From contig JADGJC010000250.1 of NCBI GenBank assembly GCA_027596075.1, forward strand, positions 1 through 58,546: a DNA stretch of 58,546 nucleotides. The letters are read 5' to 3'. The position numbers were made by a program, and so were the translations under genes. The notes beneath the pieces were generated by a model. That model was not told the DNA's origin, searched no databases, and worked only from the letters and a program-made list of their open reading frames with translations. Below, piece after piece: positions 23,806 through 37,600 of this stretch (positions are counted from its first letter, which is position 1; each line of letters begins with the position of its first letter). The stretch is from Rhizophlyctis rosea (Eukaryota > Chytridiomycota > Chytridiomycetes > Rhizophlyctidales > Rhizophlyctidaceae).

Positions 23806-26800
23806 ATGGCATCCACACAGCACCCAGTGAAGGTGCAAAACCTTCCAAGGGCTATCAAGCACTCCGACCTATATGACCGGTTCGCCGCCCACGGGTCAAT
23901 CGACCGCTTCAACTTCGATAACGTCTCGGTAGACGGAACATGTACGATAGGTTACAAAACACAACGCGGTGCTGAGACTGCTGTTGCGGCAGAGGCTGGT
24001 CAAACGCTGCTGGGCAGAGCTATCCGTATGTATACGAAGTGTGTACGTTGTTTCGTAAACTTGTCTGACCATCACTTTGATACTTGAAGGCGTGGAGCAT
24101 ACGCAAGCGATAACTACAAACAATACGGTATGTACTGCATGTCTTGGGTAATTTACTGGTCTGCGTGCGTTCTAGTTAGCATGGGTCATTTCCTGTATGC
24201 CTATATTTCTGACTTTTCGTCTAACGCGTCTCCTATGGTTTGTTTATTTACATCCTGGGTCCTTCACAGACGACGCAACCAACATCCGGCGCACCCTCCA
24301 CCTCGTCAAATCTTCCGACGCAACGTACATCTGCAACGGCGAATACAGACCAGAATGAAGGGTCTTCCCGCGGTGGTGGTGGTGGTGGGCAGGGTGGAGG
24401 CCCGGTGATGAATAGGAAGGGTGGTAGAGTCATTGGTGGGGTGGGTGAGGGGTCGGGGTGGGGGGATGTGAGGATGTTGGCCGACTCGACGGTGGAAGAT
24501 ATGACTGTCCTGGTGTTGTCTAAGACAGGCATGATTACCGACAATGGATGTTCGGTGGAATATGTGTACGCCGGCGGAAAACTTTACGGCGCCGAGTCTC
24601 CGACCTCCGCCAAACTCTCCCCAACCGTCTTCCCACCCACCACGAAAGAACAATCCTACCGCCAGATAATCTATACCTGTATCCTCACGTCATCAGCATA
24701 CCTACCCCCATCCCTCCTCGCCCAATCTTCCCTCACAACAAACTTCAACATCGACTCCGCCCTCCTATCATATGCATCCCGCATCCACAACGACCCCGCA
24801 AAACTCCGGAAGACATACCCTGGAGTCATGGATGTTTCTCAGAGCAGTGATTGCCCCATATCCATCCACGTCAGACAATTCTCGCACTCAACCGGGGACC
24901 TAACTTTGTACTGTAAAGGATCCGGAGAAGAAGTTTTGGGGAGATGCGCTAAGATATGGGATGGTGGAATGGATAAACCGGTTAAGTTGACGGATGAGCA
25001 AAGGCAGGAAAGCAAAATGATGGCGGAGAGAATGGGCCAGATGGGTTTTCGTGTGCTGGCGATTGCTACGTTACCCCTGCGACGTACCGAGTACCCAAAA
25101 ACACATGCCTTCATCATCGATCCGCCGAACTACCCTCTGGATGGGTTTACGTATTTCGGTTTGGTAGCGTTGACCGATGGGGTTCGGGAGGGAGTGAAAG
25201 ATGAAGTCTTGCGCTTGAAGTCGTTGGGTGTCAAGGTATGTAGCACCTTTGTTCTCTGTTCCAGCCTGCCTCATTCCCTTGTGTGTGAGAACCCATACGC
25301 CGTCAAACAGTGATGGCTTTCAGTGGGTGGTAACACCAGTTTTGAGGGAGAGTCTCTTGAATGTTTGTTGACTAATACTTGTCATGCATCACAGATTTGG
25401 TTGGTTTCGGGAGACGGCATCGAGACTGTCAGAAAGGCCGCAAAACGCAGTGGCATCCTATCCCACACACCTACAATCCGCAAAAAAACATCAACATCCT
25501 CCCTTTCCTCCTCCTCCTCCTCCACGCCCTCTGCGTCTCAAACCACCTCCAAAATCCTCAACGCCAATGCTGAACCGTTGACGGATTTGACAGAGCAGAC
25601 TTGGACGGAGGTTCTGGAATGCGATGAAGTCGTTATCGGTGGCGCGAAGAGCCGAGATGTCAAGACTCTTTTGGGATGGTTGGAGGGGTGGGAATACAAC
25701 GTGGGAGTTCTGGGGAAGAAGTTGGGGGTTGTGACGGAGGAGTTGGGATATGGGACTTTTGGGGATGGGAATGACCAGTCTAAGAGTGATAGTAAGGGCG
25801 ATAAGAATGATGATGAAGAAGCGGAGAGGGAAGGATGGGACAATGCTAGTTTTAAAGCAGAAAGTGAGGGAAGTGTATCTGAAGGGGAAGAGGGGGCAGT
25901 TTCGGAAGCTGAGGGTGCAGGATCAGGAACGGCATCGGAGGGAGAAGATGAACTTCGTCGTGAAGATTTGACGGACGCCGAGCTTGCACAGCAGTTGGGG
26001 GAGGAGGAAGAGAGGGGTTTTAAGAGAAAATTGAGGTCTAAGGGAAAGGCGAAGGAGATTTCGAGTGGTGGTGGTGGTGGTGGTGGAGGGAGGGGGGAGA
26101 ATAAAGGGAAGGGAAAGGCGGATGGTGGTGATGATGATGATGGTGATAGGGACTTTGCGCATTTGTTGAGCATTCCCATGGAGGCGGGGTTGACTTATGA
26201 TTTGACCGGGTTTACGCCGATCCTCGAAAACATCATTGTTGCACCGGCTGAGGGGAAGGCAAGACATCCGGTGGCGGACGATTGCAGTTGTGACGGGCGC
26301 ATCAGTAAGTGTTCAGTGTCAACATTCACAGCAACTATTGGGCTCATTTAGTTAACCTCTTTCTTTTAAACAGAGGCATGCAGGCTCGAAGACGACTGCG
26401 ACAACGTGAGTGTGTTTTGGGAGGGTGGGGCGTCATGCAAGGCGGGCGACGCTTGCCGCAATAAACGGTGAGATTGAGTCGGTGCGATTTATTTTCTTGG
26501 CAAGGAACTTACACAGACAGTCTACGATCTCCAGCTTGCAAGGGAAGCAATGGTCGAAGGTTGAGTTGTTTGCGGCTGGTGGGAAGGGCTTGGGTGTGCG
26601 GGCAGTTGAGGACATTGACGAGTGAGTTTGAGAACTCAAGCTGGCAACTTGTGATTTATTCCTCCCTCTGATCTCCCTAACCTCATCCCAGAGGCGCCCT
26701 CGTGGCCGAATACTTAGGTGAAGTGATTGGGAAGGAAGAGTTCGACAAGAGGGTTATGCAGTACGATGATGCAGGACATGTCCATTTGTATTTTATGGCG

Positions 26801-28675
26801 CTGGACCAGGGAGAGGTGAGAATTTTTGCCATGAGCCGTTGTCAAGCATTGGGTTTCTAACACCACACCGTTGCAGGTAGTAGACGCGATGAATTACGGA
26901 AATGTAGCAAGGTGGTTGAACCATTCTTGCACGCCGAACTGCACCTTGGAGCGATGGTCTGTTGGGGAGGAGGCAAGGGTTGGGCTTTATGCCAAGACCA
27001 GGATTAAGGCGGGGTCAGAACTTGTTTTTGATTACGCCATGGAGGTGTACGGGTATGTTTGCTTCATCTCTTGGCTACATCGCTGAAGAATACAGATGCT
27101 TAAACTCCATCTGCAGTCAAACAGACCAAGTGTGCGAATGCGGCAGCGCCAACTGTAGGGGAGTCATTAATGGAAAGGCTAAGAAGAAAGGTAGGCGTTC
27201 ACGACATGCTGGGCATGGACTTGCGTGGCAGGAGCTAATCATATTCTACTTTGCATTTCAGAAAAGAAGAAGCAATCCTCCACTTCTGACCACCACGACA
27301 CAACTGCCCATGACCATGATCAAGATACCGGGGGTGATGCGAATGAGGATGGGAAGGAGAAGGAGATGAATGGGGAGAATGGGGGTGAGGGCAGCGCAAA
27401 TGATGGTGGGAAGGGAAAGGGGAGTGGGAGTGGGTCTCAGAAGGAGGATGAGGAGGGTGGTGAGTCGGGGAAGAAGACGCCTGATGGGACAGGGAGAAGT
27501 GGGGACAAGACGCCGGATTTGGGTGATGGTGGAGTGGGTGGAGAGCAAGGTGGGGCTGAGAAGGAGAAGAAGAGGGATGATGGGGGTGGTGAGAGGGACA
27601 AGAAGGATCAGGAGGATGATGGGACGGGTGAGGGGGAGGGGGGGCAGCAGGATTTGGATGATCAGGAGAAGAAGAGGCGTGATGGCGGGGTTGGGAAGGG
27701 GGATGACGAAACGGGGAAGACGAATATGACGGATAAGGGGGGAAGGAGTCTTGATGAGAGGGAAGGGAAGAAGGACGCTGAGGACAATCAGGCGTTTAAT
27801 GGTGGGAGTAGCAGTCGTAGTGACGGTGTGGATTTCGAGGGTTGTTTTGAGGAGGAGGAGGGGAAGAAGAGGTTTGAGGGGTTGGTTAGGAGGTTGAGGT
27901 TGGGGATGGTGAGTTTTCGCCACCTTTGGGTATCCTCATGACTCTGACTCACGACTCTCCTTCAGGAGAAGTTGGATTTGGAGGAGTGGGGCCTGAGTGC
28001 GGAGGGTAGAGTGCTTTTTGCGGGGAAGTTGGAGAGGGGTATTGGGATGGTTAAGAAGTTGAGCGCGTATTTGCTTGGGTCTGTGCTGTTGTTGACCGAA
28101 GGTGGGGATGGGGAGGAGGATGGGGAGTTTGTGTATGGAAATGTAAGTATTTACCAGATTTGTGAGATGCGGTTTCATATGACGTCCTCCAGTTACTGAC
28201 CGCTCCTCATGCCCAGCCGATGTACTTCAAGAACATCACCGACATCCATCCCCCAAAACCGCACGACCTCACCGCCTTCCAAATCAACTACCTCGACAGT
28301 AGCATCACCCTTCGCGCTCCCACCGCGAACAATGCTCAACATTGGACGACATTGTTGAACAAGAGATGGGAGAGGCAGAGTGTGGAAGATGGTAGTCCCA
28401 GGACTGTGCTTCAGGCGCTGTCTAGGGCGGGAGCACAGGAGGGAGAGAGTCCGTTCCAGGTATGTACGGGGATGCGTCCTCATCTCATTGCCTTCCAGTA
28501 AGCTGACATTTTCAACCTGCAGCCTCTACGGAGGGAGATTACAAGTGCTCGCGCTGACATCCAATCCGCCAAGGACTACATCGCCACTGCGGAAAGCAAG
28601 GTGGACAGGATGGAAGGGATGGTGGATGATTTGGAAAGGGAGTATTTGAGGGTGAAGGGGCAGGGGTCGGGTTAG
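23806..28675 (+). CDS. RRM / dead P-type ATPase / SET methyltransferase / PH fusion protein, paralogue 1
   Basis: Exons: 23806-24025, 24090-24127, 24270-25235, 25395-26304, 26374-26467, 26535-26621, 26692-26815, 26877-27052, 27117-27190, 27262-27908, 27966-28142, 28217-28459, 28523-28675; 1302 aa. Domains: RRM 1-74. P-type ATPase N/P loop about 155-520, with the phosphorylation motif read L-S170-K-T-G-M-I-T (Asp to Ser), KGSGE at 302, FRVLAIA at 346, S-G-D-G-I-E-T at 413-419, and V-L-G-K-K-L (513-518) where ATPases have the GDGxND motif. Acidic stretch 536-600 with a UIM-like AELAQQLGEEEE. AWS Cys705/707/714/720/733/739, one Cys replaced by Gly729. SET about 745-870 with N828-H-S-C and C835, then FDY. 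Post-SET C878/C880/C885. Gly/Glu/Asp-rich linker 897-1112, PH-like 1113-1230, coiled coil 1253-1302. No membrane helices. The SET resembles the SET2/NSD group of H3K36 methyltransferases; the ATPase part cannot autophosphorylate. Confidence 0.85.
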
Positions 28676-31600
28676 ATGGGTTGGGTATTTTGATGTATGG
28701 AGGTATTTTGAGTTTGTCGGGATGATCATTGTGGGGTTGCATAGTTGATAATAAGATTTGCAATTGGGATCTTCCTGTTTAGTATGAATGCCATACTACC
28801 CCGCAATGTTTTGAATATTTGAACCTCGACGTTGGATTTAAGGGGGAAAAGGAAGCTCGAAGCAGATGTGGCTTATCCATTGTAAACAAATATCTGCGCC
28901 ACGGGCCCAAGACGCTGTTTCAATTGCATGCGCACCACGCACTGGGGTGAAGCACATATGCTCTTTCCAGCCTGACAACTTGGCGAGACTCTCCGAAATT
29001 CATAATTGCTGAGACTCTGTTTTCTTTTGACGAATTGTTCATAGAATGTTTCCAAAAGCAGCACCGGAATCTGCGATTAGTGGCGAAACATGAGACGGCT
29101 GTTCCGCACCCTTCTTGCGTGAACCTCAATGGAAAGAGCGGTTGTGATGTCTGGCACTGATGACACGTGCGCCCATGATGACAGATAAAATGTGTGCCGA
29201 CGAAGTGTATCGCACCCACTCTCAAGGTTTTTCCTTTTATAGTGACTCCATCGAAAGAATTGCTCAAAATGGAGGTCGATATGATATAACACATTTTGTG
29301 GTACTATGAGCCCGCTGAGAATTTTCTGCTATGCCAATTGAAAGGAGCAGCCAGGTGACAGGTTGAAGTTAGTACTAGCGGTTGGAAGCATGTGGGCACT
29401 TGATTGACTGTCACCTTTTCAGACTTCGCACTGATACCAGTCCTCCAGATTTCCGATCACGAAACCGGGGTATCATAAGCTATTAGTCAGTAGCAACGCT
29501 CCCAAAACAAAATCCAGAACGGGAGTCCGGTACCGATGATTCAAGTCTGCTCAATCTTTTTTGTGTTGGAAGAATGTTTGCTGGTTTAGGCGGCGATCGT
29601 GAAGCGAATGTGTAGGGGACTTGGTCGTTGAACGAGCAGCTTCCAAAAGTTTAGATTGATGCAGAAGTTGAAAACATCATCAACTCACTGGGTTGGCAAA
29701 ACTGACCATTACATCTGACCGGCACTAGGGTGATATGTTTCTCCAACCAGGGCAGGCACATGACTTTTTCGCAAATAGCTAGAGTTTACCTGAAGTGATT
29801 CACCCACGCCGCAGAACAGATCGTCGTCCCTGCACAAACATCGTGAGATGTTCACAGAGGACTGAACCAATTGGTGATTGGCGTTGGAAGGCGGGCCTGT
29901 TGGGTGCCGCAAAAAGGTTGTAGAGGTTTCATCTATGGAAACTTGGAGTGGACAGTTCAACCCACAACGAAGTGACATATATACTGGAAATTCTTGCACT
30001 GCGGTCCTATTAACAAAGTAAGCATCATGATTGAAGTTTCCTCTAATCCCTGCGGGCGGTAGCATCTGCCGATGTGCGCTGAGATTGAAATCGACATATG
30101 CGTACCCCCTTTTCGGCTTCTTCAACCTCTGAAGAAATGAGGTCTAGATTGATTTTGGATCCCAATAATGAACGAGTTGTCAGTTCGATAATGACCCCAA
30201 AATCGAAAATGACAGACGATGGTTGGATGCGTGCATACCGGTGGACGAACTGTGCAAACATCTCTTCAACCTTATATTGAGGTCAGACATCGTTTCCCAT
30301 TACATTGCAATTGGAATACTCGAAGCTTCCCGAGAATCCCCTCTTCCCCACGTGGTCAAGTAGATCCGGTATTCTTTCAAAGTGTGTGGCGCTGGCATAT
30401 CGTATAGCAAGTCTAAATAAGTAGTGAAACCATCTGTGACCCTTGTAGCCCCATCAGTCCGCCGGTTCTATTCACGTACATACCAGGAAGTGGCATACGG
30501 AGCACTGCGCACTTAATCCTGGCGAAAATCGGGCCTTCTTTCATAGCAACGTAACATGCAAACTGACCAAATCGTATATCCAACTATGAAATATCCTTCC
30601 GCCAAAACTAATTGCGGGCATATTGTTGAGGTTCAGAGACTTCCCAATGTTTATGATCAAATGCGGTCTCTAGAGGCCAGAAGGACGCGCAATATCGAAC
30701 AATGGTCTAGGAACCTTCAACGACCGAGCTTGAATGGGAATGGTTTATGTTTACACACGCTGGAGCACCCTTTGATTAGCAGCGCAACCGATGCCGGGAT
30801 TTGTGATGGATTTCCCGGGTATATCGTAGGTTTGTGTGATCTAGGCGCAGACATGCTGGGCAGTGCGAGTAGCATACCAAAGCTGGGGAAGTAGTAGAGT
30901 CATATATTCGGATCATCACAGTGAGCTGATCTGCATCTTTTGGTAGCTGATATTCCAGAGCTAGCAATCCGAAGCCTTTTTGCTGTTCTGGGGACTCTCT
31001 TAAAGCGAGAAGAGCACGTTCACCGGTCGGTTTCGGACATTATGAACTGGTAACTGCGCTGCATTGTTTAGAGAGTATCGGTAAGTGAATAAGCTATCGA
31101 TCGGGATCAGAAAGCAGGCTTGAAGAATGCAACAGATAATCTAGTCCCCAAAACTCACCAAATTCAAGCGCTGGTGGGTGGTTCGCGGTTTCGTACCCTC
31201 GTTTTTGCTACCAGTCCGAAAATCGAAACGAGCCGTAACCTTCCGAAAACCGCATTCTCGCGTAATGAAGAATAGCGACAAAAAATGTGTGGGTGCATGG
31301 AGGTGCTGAGCGGACGTTTGGCATCATCTAGCGATCTAATTCTGAAGAGTTGATTCAAAGCAGCTCCTCAATACAAAGCATCAAAGAGTGGACCACCAGA
31401 GGAGTGCGTGTTCAGTGCAAATTTGGACGGACTAATGACAACAGAGCGCATGATAGAGGTCACAAGTTGCCAAACCGGCTGATACATCGTCTCCCACATA
31501 TTCTTCAACTTGCTATTAGATGGAATCCACCCTCTCAAAAAGGCAATTCAGAGGCAAGGAAGACAGCTTAAGAGGGGGGGAAACAATTCTTATCCACGTG

Positions 31601-34600
31601 GATCAGCACCATGCAATCGATGTCAGGCGCGAATTTGCATATCTTGAGTGGAAGCTTGAGCTTCGTATCTGGCATTAGGACCTTTTGAATCATCCATCTT
31701 GGGCGGTTCCGGCAGAAGTGCTCTAAAAACAAGGACCAGGTACCACTCCTCAACCAAGACAGCACAATGAGCAATCCAATATCTGCACCGCATAAGAATG
31801 CCGTTCATTCCTCATACCATCAACAAAAGCCCATTTTCATACGCGCAGTGTTGTACACGCTGAGATGATGGCTGGGAATCGACGGATATGGAGCTGTTGA
31901 ACATACCCTGCTGAGCAACTTGAGCATGTGATTCGCTTCCTTGCAACACGACCCCAATGGACTGGCCTGTATGCATCTTTGCAATCACCCCTATTCAAAA
32001 AGGGCATTTTCGACGAATCATGCAGTTGCTCCCTTTTGGATTTGGCCGATGAAGAACTTATGTTTTGAGGCCGAAAAAGTGTCCCTTACCAATGGCTGAA
32101 CTCAAAATTGTATCAATGGCCAACTCCTTGAAATGAGCATGTAGGTCTTGTTGATTCCTGTTCTCCTCGCAAAAAGTTTGTTAGGGCTGCACTGGACTAG
32201 GGTGTAGAATAAACAAAGAACTGCGCCACGGGCCCATATGCGGCCGTTCGAATCTAAAAGTCATGAAACAGCTCATCAATGGATAGCAAGCTCAACACGA
32301 TCAACAAATAAGAATAAATCACGGGAATGAACCGAAAAAGACAGTGCCGTCATTTATTGAATTGAAAACACAATATCCATTTTTTTGGTTTGGATTCTGT
32401 TCTTGATGGGCGATAAAGTTGAAAGCAACTGTGAGGAGGTGACGGAATCATTGAAGAGTGCCTCGGGATCTGCGATCTAAAAAGTGATAGGTCCGGACAT
32501 AAGAGTGTACCCATTGGTGATGCTCGCAAGACATCATGGCATGTAGCGCTCAGAACCTGTAGTTCAAGGCGTGTGGGACCAGAAGAAAAGCTCAACGGCA
32601 ATTTATCCAAAGTGACCAATACAAGCGGGATGAACGCTATTTGGACTGATGGAAGTCTCCGTCACCTCGGGCGCTATCAGCGGAAGTAGTGCGCAAAAAA
32701 GTTTCTCAAGTTGCATCACCAAATCCAGGGAGCTAGGCATGGTTGATCTCGCATCCCAGCAAAGTCCTCGTGATTATGCATACTATCAACAAGCGCTGTT
32801 GTTGACACTGGAACAAGCCGCCGTTTGGGGTGCGAAGGATCCAGATAAAGTCTAAACGATGAAAAAAGTACCAATGAGACACTGGCAGTATCAGCAGAAT
32901 CATGGAAGGTACCCTGTTGAATGTGAAATGAAAGACACCGGCTACAACGCGTATTCGAACAGTGGTTTTACATGACCAACCATATAATGGCTTATGGTTG
33001 CCGGGCTCTGGACCAGTACTGCCACGCCACAGCCAAAAAAAGTAGATCTTATCAAGGGGTGCAATACACTGCGCGTCAATAATCGACTCCTCAAGAGGAA
33101 CATGCGCAGCCTTGTTTGATTCTGAGTTTTCTGTCCTATTGGCACGGAGATTGTCAGCGGCGCACTGCAGTGTGGACAGCACATTTGGCAGGGGGCTGCA
33201 TCGTCATACACAGAACCATCATCTTTGAAGATGAGCACATCTGCTATTGCAACTATGGAGGCGTGGGACGGAAACTATATACCAGGGATGCATATGGTCC
33301 GCTCGCTTCGGACGTGCCAAGCACATTGAGTGTGAATTGACCTGTCTTTGCTATGATGATTTCAAACAATTAGATCTAATGGCTTAATGGTGCAATCCTC
33401 GCTCTCGAGTTTTGGGAACGAACAACGAATGTCAAGTGTGGGGGAAAAAGTCTGCATCCCAAAGGGGTGGATCAAGGTTCCTATCAATACGCGACCCTTG
33501 ACATGAGCGTGTGTGATGTCCAACGGATTCCTGTCGAATATGCGAAAAGACTGTCAGCGAACGCACTGCAGTAGGGTGAGCAGGGATTCACATTTGGAGG
33601 GTTCTAGTGCTCCTCATTTCACTGACGACTTGTTCATCCGAATCTGATTGTGTAATGAACAGCTGACGAGAAACCAAAGACACCCGCTTCATCATTCCAG
33701 CTTCCGAACAGGGGACGGAGTAACCCGCCCAGCTGGGTAGTATTGATAGTTCTGTCCAGGCAAACACGTAAAACTCCACAACCTGATCGTCAGAGCCTGT
33801 GTGGAATGATAGCTAATGATGGTACGTGCTGAATGAGCTCTTCTAACTTCACCGCGACAGCGCAGCGCAACAGACGGTCCCATGGAACTTGTGACACTCA
33901 TATGCTTGCAAGCATACATATTGTTGTGTGATTGCTTTTTTGCAGCTGAGCAACAAGGTATGCAAAACAATCATTGTTGCGCGACACTTGCGGGCTTATG
34001 GCGGGAATGTCCCCGTACCATGTTACTTGCGGTTTTTTTTACCGTTCGCCCAACTTTGAGTGAGAGGGAACAGGAAAGAAAGTTATGTGTAGCAGGGCCA
34101 CTATAAGCGTGCAGTCCGCAGTTGCCCAAGGCCGTCCAACATTGCTACCGCGAGTCTCTGTTTGTATGGCATAGCTTGATTAGATATACCCTCCCATTAG
34201 CCTTCCGCAACCGGGTCAGCTATTGTGACGAAAGGCATCATAAGGTGAGGGGGCTGTGCTTGGCGCTGATCAGTGGATGAACTGTACTGCGAAGGCTTAA
34301 TTGTAGGATGGTAATGGTTTGTTGTTTTTTTGTGAATGACAGGGCGTTGCATAGATCAGCCATCACTGAACTCATGAGCCCCTGCTGCTGGCACTGATTG
34401 CACTCGCGTGTACGGAAGCATACTTTGGCCCACTTGAGTGCACGCCCGGCTGTCCATGTTTGAACGGGATGTGATCTGATCTCATAACCTCGAATATCGG
34501 TTGTGGAGTTAATTTGTTTGACTGGGCCGACAACATGGTGAGAGAATGGCAGAAATAGCAGCTTTGAAGACGCGTTTCTCTCCTCGGATTTTCGTTGCGA

Positions 34601-37600
34601 AAGCTTGGTTGCTAAAGCGCGGAAGGGACACTACGACGAGGAGTGACGGCCCGAAAGCAAGGATTGCAAACATCCATTCGCTCAGCTGGTATCGAAAAAA
34701 GGAAAAGGGAAATACCAGAATGACAACGAACGCCGGCTTCAGTCCCCTTCAGCGCTTGGCCGACGTATCATGACGTCGATTGGGCCTAATGGTCTACAAA
34801 GATGTAAGATGAAATCCATTTCGTGAACCCCACACAGTATGTTCTGAAAACGTGACGGCGGTATATCGCTTACACAAAGATATGCGCAAACAAAGTGGAG
34901 AGAGATTGCCAAATGGGTGGGTGTTCGATTTGGGGATGTTCCAAACCAAAGTGCTGGAAGATTTTCCACTCGAGCGCAAGGCTCAAGGTCGAGCTGATCC
35001 ACCAATCCCTCAGAAACGACAGCAAAGTGATGGATCAGGACCTAATCCCGCTTTCCCGCCCATCACTTTGAGTTGACACCAGCCGCATGCTTGACGCGCC
35101 GGTCTTTTCTTCAGATCTGTTGATTGACCTCCAAATTTTTGTTAGTGAGCCAAGTGTCAAGGCGATCCTGAGGTCATAGCATTTTGAGGCAATGGTCTCA
35201 ATCGCAAACAAGGCGACATGATCAGAGGAGCGTCTCATTGATCATCAAAATGAAGTGCTAGCTGACTGCTCCATGACGTGGACTCTGCACTGCCTTCTTT
35301 TTGGTTGCTGAATGGAACACACAGATCATACCCTTGTGAACTTTTGCAGATGCGATCTTTTGAATGTGGAAAGAAGAGAAGACTGCGCATAAGCCTGACC
35401 ATGTCGAACAGTTTCGGGAAAGCCAAAAAAGAAGCCGGAGAGCGATCGGAAGCTGGCATCCCCAGAAGCTTGACATACATGCAACAACAGGCTATCACGC
35501 AGGTGAGCGCAACTGACAATGAATTCAGAACAAATGTCAAAACGATACCTCTGGAGTTTCGTTTTGGCTGCCCCAGTGGTCAGATGAAAGGCAAACTGAA
35601 AAAACTTGTGTGTCGCAGTTGAGGAGTATGAGCCTGCAGCGGTCAGTTGCTCATGCAGTCCAATTGTTAGGGGAAGTCTCACTACCTGTTGCATAGCTTT
35701 CGTTGATAACCCTCCGCCCTTTCGCAACTGTTTGATATACTTTCAGGGACGACATGAATAACCGCGCTCAGCTGCGCTCTGCTTGACACGTTTCAGTGAA
35801 TGAACGGAAATGTAAAGCCTGCCTCACCATGAGTGCTGGTCCCATAATTTTTGTGCCTGGAAAGTAAGACATTGAGTGGCTCAGCGATTGCCAGCATTAT
35901 GTCTGCTCTGAGCCGGTCTGTAGACATGCTGAGAAACTCCCATTGTGCGCCGGATGCTGTCACTTCACCGCGCGAACGCACCTTTTGCAGCAACGCAGCT
36001 AGTACTTCTGAATAATTGCAGTTTTGCTTCATCTTTTTTGGTGGTGGTGCTTGCCTGCTTGGCGATGAGTTCAGGGAGGGTAACCTTCATTCAGGCAACA
36101 CCCTTCAGTGCGGAAAAGCACAGATTGCAGAGCCGCATTGATCATGTTGGAAAAGGAGCGCATGTCAATGCAGGTTCATGGAAGCGGTGATTTGGTGCGC
36201 TGTCAGATGCAATGGCTTTGTTGAAACAATCCAACAGAGAGAGGGGAATAAAACCATTCAAAGCACACCTGTTTCTTTCTTTTGACCTGGTCATTGGGGG
36301 TTGCAATGCTGTATGCCTGGAAGCTGGAGTGCCCCAGTATCGGATGAAACCCATTTAGCAGCCCAGTTGCTAGGCTGGGGAAGAGGTATCGCACATCCAT
36401 ACCATGGACTACACTCACAAATCCTCACCGGATTGTAAGATGGTAATACCCGCACACATCTGCAAAAAAGGCAAACATCAAAATCCTTAGCAAATTGTGC
36501 ATGCACTTCGAACAGCGGATGTTCCTAACGGAAGGAATCACTAACCTTGTGATACAGACATAGCACGAAGCTGATTGGACAGTCGGTTAGAAGGGACACC
36601 AAATGGAATGCTGTGCTCCCTTGAAGGGTGGGACCGGAACCATTTATATATCAAAAGATGGATCATTTGATTGCCCGACTGCGCCAGCTAAGAACATGGC
36701 TGTGCCCCATTGTTTGCCTCATTGCGACAGATGATCCCGCTACAGCCCGTTTCACCATAGTTGACCTCTCACGTGACCCAAAATCTGGCCAAGTTGGCCC
36801 CGTACCCATATGTTCAAATAGTGTTGTGCGACCGGTCAAATTGAGTGAAATTGGCTGTATTTGAGACACTACCGTAGCATCATCCAACCCTGTCAAGAAT
36901 CGGAGTTGTGCGCAATGCACTCAACCGATGAGGACATTTTCTTTTTTGCTCGCTGGCGGTCAGGGGACTGCACAAGTTGTAACAATTCGGGAATCTCAAT
37001 GATCCCATTCGGGCACAAGGCACGGTGATTTGAGTGTCCCTTCGATGATGAATGTAGGGTCAGTGCCCGGTGTCAGAACTACATGTTGCTTTCTTGTCTG
37101 TTACAGAACCGAGCACGAAGATGCGGGCTTTGTAAATGCCGCATGTTCCAGTAGAACACCAAACTACCAACTACAGAAACATCAACAAGCTTTTGAGCAT
37201 TAGAAAAATATGGACTGAGTAGCGAATGGGTAGGACGACATGTGATTTAAGCCCTTGCAGTGCGCTTGGAATCAGCTGGATCAAACGCTTGTGGCCGTCA
37301 ACAAAGAGAGGGGAAGTTTCTTATGAAAGGACATCCCCAAACACGCCGAGGAGCTTGGGATGCCTCCTTGACTACGGAGTCGTTGCACAAATTTGGTAAA
37401 CTCGACGAATAGCAGTGAGAAATGATTGTGCTGTGCGACACAAAAAGAGATTTTAACAAAGTATAAAGGGTCAAGCAACTATGGTTCAACTTCGGGAGAC
37501 CACCTGCCAATCCTTGACACATAAGTAAGATTAGAATAGCCGTCATTACTGCAGCAATCACATTCAAGCGAGAACGGGAAAAAAGCTATTGAAGTCCGGT

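Noticed and set aside
25538..26179. 213-codon Ser/Pro-rich minus-strand frame
   Set aside because: It is the shadow of the purine-rich acidic and Gly linker codons of gene 2 on the plus strand; no start context or family match.
26406..26411. GTGAGT after the AWS C-D-N as an intron donor in gene 2
   Set aside because: Reading through keeps the exon at 94 bases, exactly as in gene 3, and preserves the V-F-W-E and C-K-A-G residues; the GTGAGT encodes V-S.
27258..27923. 221-codon Leu/Pro/Thr-rich minus-strand frame
   Set aside because: Antisense of the Gly/Glu/Asp-rich exon 10 of gene 2; low-complexity composition explains the lack of stops.
23806..28675. Interpretation of genes 2 and 3 as Set1/COMPASS because of RRM plus SET
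   Set aside because: The pre-SET region is an AWS-type cysteine cluster and the SET core resembles the SET2/NSD group; Set1's n-SET region is not seen.
31568..31808. Minus-strand frames near 31.7 kb as a glycosyltransferase fragment
   Set aside because: Only short, unspecific similarity by eye; no catalytic motif could be named.
32221..32260. tRNA-like B box (GTTCGAATC) near 32.24 kb
   Set aside because: No A box at the right distance and no cloverleaf could be folded.
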